Shown here piece by piece: positions 15,401-28,026 of a stretch of DNA of 64,000 bases (positions are counted from its first letter, which is position 1; the number at the start of each line of letters is the position of its first letter). This stretch comes from Asterias rubens. Taxonomy: Eukaryota > Echinodermata > Asteroidea > Forcipulatida > Asteriidae. Made by a program: the position numbers and the translations under genes. The notes under the pieces are model-generated. The model was not told where the DNA came from and searched no databases. It saw nothing but the letters and a program-made list of their open reading frames with translations. The stretch covers positions 19,791,828-19,855,827 of the forward strand of contig NC_047065.1 in assembly GCF_902459465.1 (NCBI RefSeq). Direction: 5' to 3'.

Positions 15401-18400
15401 AGACAAGAATTGTGAATAATAAAAAATACACGTTTTCATTTACCGTTTGTGGTGTTTCACGGAAACATCGTGGCATATTTTTACATTTTTTGTGATTTTC
15501 CGGTCACTAGCGGTGGTTCAAAATTTTGGTATTAGCACACGAGGGTGGTTGGTATTCAATTGTGTTTTTCGATTTGGTGAGCACAAGTGTACACAATTTT
15601 TATCAGGTCTCAAAAAAGTTGTTTTTCTGTATTATATCCATACGACATACGACACCATAGTTGAGTGAAGAACTTAGTACGCACGCGCAAACTCACATAC
15701 GCCAGGTCGCCCATTGTCAGTGGTAAGGTATGTGGGTGATTACGAGGTGTCGTTAAACGGTTGCGGTACCACGGGTTCGACTTTTGAAGTCCCTTCGTTC
15801 GAGCTCCTTCTCTTCCTTCCTCCATGCTTAAACTAAGAATTTATCAAACAGAGAATACAGGTTAGATGTTGAAGGAAAACCACACATAATTGTTCTGTGG
15901 AAGGCTACGCCAGTAGTTGATTGAAAACCAAATTAACTAGGGACCAGGGCCCGATTTCATAGAGCTGCTTAAGCACAACATTTTGCTTAAGCGAAAAATT
16001 CCTTGCTTAGAAAAATCAGATTACCGGCCAAAACTCCGCTCAATAACAAAACTCCGCTCAGGTAAACAACAGCTAAATACCAGTTACAAGCAATGTATAT
16101 GGCATGACATTTTGGTCAGTAACATGTGTAAAATAAGCGAGCTATTTTCGTGCTTAAGCAAATATTTTGCTTAAGCAGCTCTATGAAATTGGCCCCATGT
16201 ACGCCAACCCGACTATATACATTGCATGTACATAAAGTTATCAGCACAAGTTGTACTTGATCTCGTTGTCTCTTTTTAGCTCATTCCACACAACACCTGG
16301 ACCAATCTTGCTTTGACGTGGAAAAAAGGAGATACCATAACGATATATCTAAATGGAATGGAACCGGATGCGGACTATCAGTTAACTGTCGGTTCCATCA
16401 CTGATTCCAGCAAACTGCTGATTGTTGGAGACACATCGAGTTCACAATCAGCAAAGTTATACGTTTATAACCTAGCCGTCTGGGAAAGTCACGTGCCTCA
16501 TCAGATGATCAACCAACTTATTGGAATGTCAAGTGAGTTTTTTTTAATAGTACTGAAAACGACACAAAACAGAAAATGTATAAAGTATTAAAAGTGGCAT
16601 TTATACGCATATAGGTAAAGATTTGCACAAAAACAGAACATCATTATTCATAGTGTTACCAAACTTATTTTTGTAAAACTAAACGAAAAAACTTTACAAC
16701 ATTTTCAAGCTTTCAGTTTCATTTATTTGTCCACAGCATCAAGCTTAGTCAATGATATAAGTATATATAATCGAAATTAGATATTCCTGCTAAATTAAGA
16801 AGCACACTGCATGGAAATTTGTGTTTGTTTTTTAGAGTATGAATTTCACTGTTTGTCTTCTGCTGATGTTTGTTGGTCATTCGAGTACCCCAAAAGAATC
16901 CGTCCACGATATCAGCTAAGTCCTACTGGTGTATCCTTCATACGAGACAGACATCATCAAGGGAGAGGCGTCTGCTTAAACGGTGTCAGAAGTGGGATAT
17001 CATTATTTGGGATATCAGCTACACGGTGTCCAGCGGATCCTTCAGCATGTGCCAATGGATTGGTTGTTGGTATGTGGTTGAAGCTTACTAGAGTAACATC
17101 AAGCAGAAACAGTGGGTATCTGCTGAGTGTTGGAGCCACTGATCCAGGTAAGCTGCATGCAAACTACCGTTTAAGTATTACGTAAGATATTTCAAAAGCT
17201 TACCTAATACTTTCTACACCCAGACTTAGTTAGTCAGTCTGGACGAACAGTGATGGCGAACCCTCTCTGGCCCCAGACCCTTATCACCATAACCATACTT
17301 ATGTTGAAGGTTAAGACATGTTTTTTTTTTTTTCAAAGAAGCAAAACTAAATGCCGTTTGTTAGACATTGACATATTATAGGTACCTTCTTCCATGCACA
17401 CAAAGTACTTGTTTTCCAAATATGGAAGACGGTAGTAAATATAATATAATCAATAAGACCTTCTGCTAAGAACATATATTTTTCAGGTGAACGGGGTGTG
17501 TCACTCTTCCAATCCATCACTGGTATCCACGTTAAGGTGGTTGAAGCCAGAATTATGTGGCAAACAGATATCAAGTCCTCCTGGTTGACCTTTGACCGAT
17601 GGATGTATCTGGGTATTGTCTGGTCCGGGCAGGAGCAATATCTTACAGTTAGTATTGATGGAAAGAAAATGCCTACCCTGGTAAGTAGCTCTGTACATTT
17701 ACTCCTTTCAAATTAGGCATAATTTAGTTTTACGTGTGATGGTGGTGACTTAATGCCTAAGTCGAACCGAATTGGTTGCACTATATTTTCATTAATTCTC
17801 TCCATATTGTTTTATAGAAACGTATACGTCTTTGATGTGTCAAATTGGTTGAACAATTAAGAATTGAATTCAAACTATCGTGAAGGGAAAATTATCAACA
17901 CTGAGTCAACATGAGATAGCCCTATTCCATTTCTACATCCTAAAATCTTTCAACATATCAACTCTTAGACCCATTTCCTACTCTTAGATAACATAATTTC
18001 ATTCTCGCATAATTCCTTGGAAGAAGGTTTGACATCAGGATGATTAGGTCTAAATCACATTTCTCGTTTTATTTCTAGCTGAGCCACACGAAAGGGAAGT
18101 ATAGAGCACATGATGTTTCTTCGCTCACACTAGGCAAATCAAGTCAAAGTGATTCAGATTTCCTTACAGCGTGTTACGATGACGTCACGATCTTATCCCC
18201 TAAGGTGGGAGATCACCTCCCGTCTCCGAATACTCTGACTGGTGAACCCGGTTAGTGTTTTAGCTTCAATTTTGTTTCCCAGAACAAATAGGGAAAACGA
18301 ACTAGAACTAAGCAATAATAATTGTTTTAATAAAATCATAACATTCTACATCCCAACTTTGGATAAATGATTATGAGGACACACCTATTATATATGCAAC

Positions 18401-19572
18401 ATGAGAAAAGTTGCACACGTTTTATCAATCTTAAGCCAAGTGTAAATATTTGTTGTGTAAAGTTGACAAACGAAAGAGAACATAAACTATGGAAATTTTT
18501 CCAATACCAAATATAGCCCATTATAAAGTTCAACAATATTTAAACAAATACCACAAAAACCTCAAGACAATGACATTGACCACTGTTAATGCTCTATCAC
18601 TTTTAAAATTACAACGGGTTTGAAGAAGTCGACCTTTCGATCGTTATGCTCTAATAATCTTCAGGAGAAATTGGCAAGAAAGAAACTTATAAACCTTATT
18701 AAATGAAAAAAACAAAAAAAACAAGAAAAAAAAACTCCACGTCTTAAGTTATGTTTTACGATCTTTTCTCCTATCAGATTTCGAGCCGTACCTTTCTGCA
18801 GATGAACATTTTGATGTAAATGATCCAGACGGTTCAGTCAAAGGAGAACATTATTCAGCAACGAAGAACAGGTTTGATGTGGAAAACTCCTCGGTCGATA
18901 CTGGGGTACCCGGTTCACCATTAGGATACATCAACCTCGGTAATAAGTACAATCAGTTCAAACATCTTGACAATTTACGAACAATCCTTTTTCAAAACAA
19001 CAATGAAATTATGGAATAATCTTCAACAATCACTCAATGAAATGCCATAAAATCTTCAAAAGTAGTTACAGCCACAATTTTTACTACAACGCTGCAAAAC
19101 TGAATAAGACGACGCTCGATCTCCTGGTCAAGTTCCCCTGTGGCAGTTTCTGGAGGATAACTAAAGTACAAAGTACCAAGTGCACATTTATTCATCGGAA
19201 AAAAACTTACGAGTTGAAATAATCACGAGTTGAGTTTGAAAAGATCTTGTCTGTCCTCTCGATAATGCAAATGAACCACACCAGCTTACACTGTGTGTAA
19301 TGTTTCACATTCTTAAACAGTGTAATAATATTAAGCATTATTTAAAACTTGTTTTATGGTCTATGCTAATTTTAGAAACCGTATACTGTTATCATTGTTA
19401 TGTCGTTGTAGCCCACGCATGGTCAACAATGCTCTGTCTTTCAGCAGCAACTCAAGACACACCTGTTCACACTTGCTTTCCCCAACACTTGAGAATTCCC
19501 TCTTTTCCATCTCGACCGGCCCCTTTGAATGGTTTTATACCAGATTTAGTGCGCCTTATAAATGCTGTGTTA

Positions 19573-19604
<32 letters not shown>

Positions 19605-22600
19605 TGTATTATTGTTTCATGTTAGGAAGAGTAGATTTAGCCGACCACTGGGCGACTAGTAAAAATAAATCAGTAGGATTTGAAAACATTTGCGGTAACA
19701 CCTTAATGACTATCTCTATTATGAGTTGGGGTGACTCTGAAAAGAACCGTAGGTTTCAACTCTCAAAACACATCAAGTTGTATAAATATAAATATTAAAA
19801 ACATTCAGGTTTCTGCCAAAACATAATCATGACGTCGAGAATGTTTGATGAACATAAAACATGTATAGAACATTATTTATATCACCTGCCTAGAGTAACA
19901 TTAAACTGATAATCATCTTGCAGGTGATTTTGCTGGGCGATGTGTCAGTGATCCTTCATTGTGTAGTGATGCCGGATTATCGATATCAGTATGGATAAAG
20001 GTAGACAATATGGATCATTTTGCTGATCCATTGGTCAACCCTGGTGGAGTTGGATATATATTAAGGTACGCCCTCAATCGTTTCCCGCCCCTGCTCCTTT
20101 GCTTTATTTAGGGTGCGTTCGATTTGCTTCCCTGGGTCGACCCCGGTCTGCCCCCGGTACGTTCGAATAGCTTGGACGTCACTATAGAGTCTCACCCGGG
20201 TCAGCCTCCACCCTCCAGTGGACTTGAGGTTGGCCCGAGGTGCATGACGTATCCACGAGAGGGCGAGTGTGATCGTTCAATTAGCTCTTGTACAGGGGCT
20301 TACCCGGATGAGCACCGCGGGGTCGACCCGGGGAAGCTAATCGAACACACCCTTACACTTGACTGGTGCCCTGGGATTTGACTGCGATTCTCCCTGTGGA
20401 ATATTTGCGACGTCAAAGGTGCTTTTGGAAGGGGATTGACTAATAGGCTCATCGCTGGTATCTGGCGTAATTTGAGTAACTCGATGTGTGGCGTCAGATG
20501 TTAAAGCTATTATACACTCTAAAACTTCTGGGTCAGAACTGTAATGAACTTCTGGAAATAAATTGCCATTGTATAATGAAATTGTGATTAGCATGAGGAA
20601 TTTTTTTTCACTTGTGAAGTTAAAAAAAAGAGTGAAGTTAAAAAAAAGAATAATAACAAAAATGATTAAGAAGCGTTTTAGGTGAACAATTATTTCGCTA
20701 CCTTTTTGTTTTGCAGCTCAGGAGCTCAGAGTGCCAACGGCACAGGATTGTCAGCTTTTTACTCACGAGACAAATTCCTGTACGTCCAGGTACTAGACGG
20801 TCAACGGAAATGGTTCTCTAAGTTTGAATATGAACTCGGCAGAGATTGGTTAAACTTTGGGACGTCATGGAGTAGAGAGAAAGGCTTATTGGTTATTTTG
20901 GATGGCCACGTCAAAGGTAGGAGGTTAAAATAATGCACTGTGCACTCTAAAAACTTCCGGGTTAGAATTTACCCACTTTCGGGTTCCACGAGCGCCTGAC
21001 ACAATTTTGGGTCAGTGTGACCCTGAATCGGTGTCGAAGTGACCCACAAACTCGACAGACTCATGCAGGGTTCGAAAAACAAGGTCTCCTTGTCAGTTTG
21101 ACCCAGAAATAGGCACACCTAATAGCCGCCTCGTTTGCTGCCATCAAGGCCTGACATTTCTTCCTTGATGAATACAGGATTACCAACCAAATGTCCATGT
21201 GATTTTCAGCAAACAACAGCTGAAAACCATCAACAAGCAACAATATGCAAGAAATTGAAACTTGGTTGGTAAATCCTGTTTTTATCAAGATAGATACTTC
21301 GTGCTCAAAGCAAAATCAATTGTTATGCTTAGCAGCAATGATACTGCTGATGTTCCCCTCGTAAAATGTGTGCCTAACTTGTTTCTTTCATCATTCTTTA
21401 GGGAATGACCCGGTTGGCGAACCTCTAGTGAGGACAATGGACTCATTCACAACTCTAATTCTAGGCAAGAGAAATGACAGGAATACTTCGTACCTAGGGG
21501 GCGCTTTCGATGATCCAGCTATCTGGTATCAGGCTCTAGATAAAGATGATCCCAATCTAGAGGATATCATTATGGGAAAATACATTGATGACATCGGTAA
21601 GGCGGGATTCGTTTTGTCTGCTAAAGAATTTTTAGATGATTATTTAGATTTTGATTTTGATTAATATGCCATTGTTTACCAGCATTCGGTACGCAAACTT
21701 TAAGACGTGGAATGAGGTGCGTGCTGGTCTAGCTAGCGACCAAGTTTGATTGCTAGCTAGACTAACGTGCATCTCATTCAACAGTTAGCGCTTGCGTAAT
21801 AAGTATTTTTGAAAAGGTCAATGCAGGCCTCAGCATTTTCTTCTGTCAAAAATGTCGTTTTTATGTACCAGTGGCAGACATTGGAACGCTAGGTGGCAGC
21901 AGACTCACCAGGTAATTTTACATTGTTTGCGTAGTTATGTGCATACGCACATTGAATCAATTGACCAATGGATACCTGTTGAGTCTGCTGCTACCTAGCG
22001 ACCAAAGATTTCCCCAATGACTATTCCCAGATAATGGTGCACACTAATTGCTTTCAAATAATGAGAAAACACTTAAAACATAGATAGGTTTATTAACATC
22101 CAGTGCGTTTGCATTCAAATGAGTACTGTATTATTGACTTTATACCAGTTGAAACCGTGAACTATGACGATCTTGATGACGAGTCTCCAGACAGGGCTCA
22201 ACCGTCTTGTAAGATCATCCACGAAGCTGATTGTGCCAAGACAATGCAACAGTTACTGGATGTGGTGAGAAAGATGCACTTCATGTCCACACCTTCTCCT
22301 TAAGGGCATGACATGCCTTTATTTACAATCATTTCTTTTTTTAAACACTTTAATGTACGCCAAAAAAAGTGGTAAAGGCTTAATCTCTGACCTCCCCCCC
22401 CCCCCTCCTTCATGGAATGAATTACCTAAGAGAAGATTATGTGATAACATTAAACGGCCCTGACATTCCCTGCTTTAAATGGATTGGTCCACGGCTAAGT
22501 TATAGTGAACGTACATTTAGTTTGAACGCAAAAGATACATCACTTTAGCTGAAGATTGTGGGTACCTGGGAACTCTTTCACTTTATCAGATATTATTGTA

Positions 22601-25600
22601 TTATTCTCCTGATCACTGCTTTTTGTAGATTAAAGGAGAGATCATATTGAGTGCAGATGCTGCAGAGAGTTCTACAAACAGTTTGATGCGTTTTACTTCT
22701 GAAGGTTCCACACTCTCCAGTTCAGAGTTAGATCTCGCTGTGAGTGTAATAGACAAACTCTCCAAGAGGCAGTTGGCAACAACTTTGGATGACGTCACAG
22801 CTGAAGCTATCCTCGAGGTAAACACCTTCTGTCTCTATCTGATTTTAAAAGCATATTTATATTTTGAGAAAACATCTATATTGCGGTTCGAAGGGGAAAA
22901 TACTAAAAAGCTACAGAAGCGTTACAGAGACATTGAGAGGGAGATGGAAAACTACGTGGCTTACATCTTGTAATAATGACTTCCATGTCTCCTTAATATC
23001 AATCAAATCGGACAATTCATAACTCGTAAATTGGCTCTTACGAAATATATGTGACAATATTTTGAAAACTTCAATTTCTTTTTCAATCTTAAGCCCACTT
23101 CCGAAAAATGAAAAAAACTGTTTTTTCATAAATGATTTGTTTTTCTTTTTTTGTTTGATTGATTGTTTTAACTGATGATCTTTTAAAGGCATGTTCTAAA
23201 AAATATAAAAAATCAATTTGTTCAAGTAATTTTTGCAAAAATAATTACGTAGAGATAATTATGTTGAACTTATTACTTTACTTTAAAAGTATAATTATGT
23301 TGAACTATCATTGCCTCAAAATGTTTAAGTACTTAATTTGATTGATTGATTTTTTGAGATGTTCTTTTAATTTTTAAACAGGATTTCCTTGAAGTTACTA
23401 GCAATCTTCTTGATCCTGTCTTCACCAAGAAATGGGTTGCTCTGCACAAGGTAAAGAATAGTGTATTGTTCATGCGTTACTCCCTTGTAATTTCAAATTG
23501 TCCATGTTATGTTATTTCATAAATATTTCATTCATAAAATATGAGATTTGAAAACAATTTGATTAGACCAAAGCAGGGGTGACATCTTTGATGGAAAGTG
23601 TTGAGACATTTGCTGCTGATGTTGCCGGTCGTTTAGTGTGGAACTCTCAAGTGCTCCTCAACACAAGTCATATACGTGAGTAAAATAAATCCTTCACCTC
23701 AAGTGAAAGAATAAATTATTATCACTTCATTAGGGCCTACACGCAAGTCATAATTATGTTAGGGAGAATGGTAATCAAACAGTTGCCTCATAGTTAATCA
23801 CCACACTTTCGGCCTGTTCTCATCCTTATACTGTGGCTGTGCCGAGATGCAGAACAAAGAGCTACTCCAGTATCCTTTTCCCTCGCACTGCATCTCTTTG
23901 GAACTCCTTGCCTGGTGCATGTTTCCCTTCATCCTATGATCTGCCATCTTTTAAGAGGGATATAAATTCCTACTTTCAGCTTAGCTGAGGTACTACATTT
24001 CTATGGTTTCCTCCTTGTAGCCTTTAACCTAGAGAGGCTTTTAGCCTTGTTTTGGGTAATCTTGCGTAAAACAAAAATGCTTGCTTTGTGACTCTCTGAT
24101 ATATATCGTTCTTTGTAAAATTGATTCATCGATTTTTCCTGCAGTTATGACAATGGATGTTGTATCCGAGGATTATTTCATCTCTGAAGTAGAAGCAATC
24201 TTTCCAAGACACGGTCAGAGATGGGAGACCCTTGAAGATAAATGGAGAAATATGGATGACTACGTGACCATCCCAAAGGAAGTGTTTCACTCCGAAATAA
24301 ACAAAAGTAAGAGTTTTCAGTTTTCAGAAAACTATCTATCTTTAATGTTCAGTGGGCAATTACATGTCTATTGTGTCATAATGTCAAAGACTTAAACATA
24401 CTTACACAGGCCTACAAATGCACAATTAACGTGAATAAAGATATGCATGAGACAACTTTCATCAGCATTGAAGGATCAACAGATTGAGCATTTACTCGAA
24501 CTTAACACAATTACTTCAACGGTTGCTGACTAAACGCTATAGCCCATATTATATAACACCCAAGCAGATCCTTGCCATTTGATTGGAGGATTGTCCGTCA
24601 CGTGATAGCAAATAAAAGTACCATTGCACGCTGAGTCGCTCACCGTGCTTTTTCGTTCCATCCGAAAAGTACCATTGCACGCTGGCAGCGTGCAATGGTA
24701 CTTTTCGGATGGAACGAAAAAGCTGAGTAAAAACATCACTGCGTGCGCGTGTCTTTGGTAACGCAGCAGGTCTTCTGCAAGGAAGGCATAGTAAAATTAC
24801 TAGCATTCGGCTTCTACAGTTGAAATTGTTTGTTTTGAAAGTTGTATCTTTCAATCAAAATTACAAGGTTCTACTTGGATGTTATATAAAACAAATAATG
24901 AATGTTTTTCATTCGTGCAATGGTGCGAATATGTTCATTCGTTGAAAGCTGGAATGTTCCATTCAACTCGGCTCCGCCTCGTTGAATAGAACATTCCATC
25001 TTTCAACTCATGAACATTATTCGCACCATTGCACTCATAAACATTCATTATGTGTATATTATTCAATGCGGTTTTAGGCAACCTATTTCTCTCTTCTTAT
25101 ATCCCATTATATTATTACAATAGCCTATAAACAAGCTGAACAAATACGTTTCTATTTGACGTCTCAGTTATGTTTTTGTCTGTTGGTGTTTTTTATTCTT
25201 TTCTTTTTTTACAGATTTCGCATTTGATGGAAGCTTAGTGTTTACATGGTACGATTCTCTAAATAAGATGGCGCCCGTTGTGTCAACAAACAAGTAAGGA
25301 ACTAATCAACAATTTTAGACAATGAATATAATATTGTTTTTGAAGGGATACAATTTTTTTTTGACGGAAAGCTGTCTATTAGAAAGATCATCTCAAAGCA
25401 AGGGTGAAATTTAGACTTTGAGAAAATTACAGCGTTACTTGTTTTTTTTTCTGGTTTCACTGTTTTGCAACAAAGCAGACATTAATGTCAAATTGAAACA
25501 CGCATTCTTGAAGATCAAAACGACTCTGAAATTTCACAAGACTGCGCACCACTGTTGGATTCAAAGTCTTGTTGGTGATGTAAATATAATATCACTGTAT

Positions 25601-27990
25601 ATAATATTGATTGACTAGCTAACAAACTAAAATAGGAAATTGTATTTATTTTTGAAGATTATTTTGTAAAATTTATTTCCTGCAGTTTTGTGTTAATGGG
25701 CGGCAAATCACTAAGTATTAACAGCAACATCATGTCAGTCATGATAGAGCCGAAAATTCAACACAAACTTACAAAACCAATCTTGGTCACTCTGAACCAT
25801 CATAAGGTAAGGAGCACATGATTACCATAAAGAGCAAGCATAATAGACCTTTATTTAAACGGTGTGGCCATCTTGATTTTACTCCATTCCAATTCATTGT
25901 AACCCGAACTGAGGCTGGACGAAATAGTGGTCTGGTGCTATGTTTGCGCAATGAATGTTAGCATTTATTACTGTTTTTGGAAACAGGGAACATGACCAAG
26001 ATGGTGACAGCGTGATAAAGGTCTATGGTGGAGATAGTCCCTTGAACCCCTTGTCAGGACTCAGTAGGAGTTGAATTTGTTACGGTGCTGATCGAGTTCC
26101 AAGTTTCTAGTATCGAAATATATAAATAATCGAACAACACACTTTTTCCAAAGGCTGGTAAAGAAATATGATCCAGAAACCGGTTAAGGACAAAAAATTC
26201 CATTGAGATTTGTATTTCAAATAGCATGCCAAAAACCATAATTTACAGTTTAAGAAAAGTAATAAGTAGTTAGTGAAATCAATCACTAGGTGTTTAAAAC
26301 ATGTACCATAAGCAAGCTGCTGGATATATCATGGACATGCTCGAGTTAAGATCTCAACAAAGACATCTTCGTTCAACTACCTCATGCTCCCTTTTTGTTG
26401 TGCCAAGAACTCGCTATTCTACTTTTGCAGAGAGATCATTCTCTGTATATGGCCTCAAAATGTGGAATAAGCTTCCTACACAGATCAGAAATGCCATCTC
26501 ACTCACCTCATTCAAGACTCTCCTTAAAGCTCACCTGTTCCAGCAGGCTTACTAACCATTCAACTGTGCCTCAGCGCCTTAGAACAAACTCTTGATTTTG
26601 GCGCTCTACAAATGACCTTTGATTGATTGATTGATTGATTTTTCTCATTTTGCATCGAAAGCTTGTGACTAAATCAAAACCCGAAACACCTGTTTGTGCT
26701 TTCTGGAATTTCGATGTGCTGTAAGTATAAATTATAATTGTTACAATTTAAAATATTGTAATTGTCTGCCTCATATATATATGTATCATAACTTAATTGA
26801 TTGGTATTGCCTTTTAAATGTGACCCGGTTGTACTACTTTATATCTTTGCTAATATGTATTGTTACACCCATAGTGAGATATACAGTTGAAACCAAACGT
26901 TTCTGAAGATGTTCGGAACTATACTAAATTTGATCAGCAGGGCCTATTTTACTTCATAAAGGCAGTACTTAAAGGCAGTGGACACTATTGGTGATTACTC
27001 AAAATAATTATTAGCATAAAACCTACTTTGTAATGAGTAATGGGGACATGGTCGATAGTATCAAACACTGTGAGAAACGGCTCATTCTGAAGTGATGTAT
27101 GTTTCGAAAAAGAAGTAATTTTCCACAAATTTGATTTCGAGACCTCAGATCTAGAATTTGAGGTATCTAAATCAAGCATCTGAAAGCACACAACTTCGTG
27201 TGACAAGGGTGCTTATATGTTGAGATACACCAAGTGAGAAGACTGGTCTTTGACAATTACCAGTAGTGTCCAGTGTATCTAAAGAACGTAACTGAACTAA
27301 ACATAGAAATATATTTTTTCTTGTCACCATTCGAGCTGTGACAAAAATAATGGTCCGTAACTGTTGATGTGCATAGCAGAAGACTCAACTAGGGTCGAAA
27401 CCCCAGGCCATTAACTAGTTTCTTTTTCATCTATCCATATTTTATGTCCTTTTGGTAGTAGGTATAGGCAGTTTGCAATTTGTTTGTCAGACGATTGAAG
27501 TAATTTTTGAATCAGAAATTATACATTAAGATTAAAGTTCAATTTATTATTGTTATCATAAGACTGACTTTTTGAATAATTGTATTGGTTGCAGGCACAC
27601 CATAAATGGTGCATGGGACCGTGAGGGATGTGAGGTGCAGAGTACCAGCCAAACCCAAACTCAGTGTCTTTGTTACCATATGACACACTTTGCTATTGTT
27701 ATGGAACCGCTGCAAGAACCGGTAAATTAATATGTCTTAAAATTATTTAGGATATCATATTATTTTATTGCTATGGATTGCTCCGTATTAGAGATGGCAA
27801 ATTGCTTTGATGTAACATTATTAATTCCGTACTATTTTAATTGCATTTGATTTTCCATATTATGCATGTTTGCTTGTCGGGGTGCTAATTGTTTGGTTGT
27901 TTGCTTTGTTCTTCTCTAGCTGTTCTGGGCTTTTTAGGGGGAGGGAATTACCAATCACCAGAATTTGTTTCCTATAAAGTTAGTAGTTGT

Positions 27991-28026
<36 letters not shown>

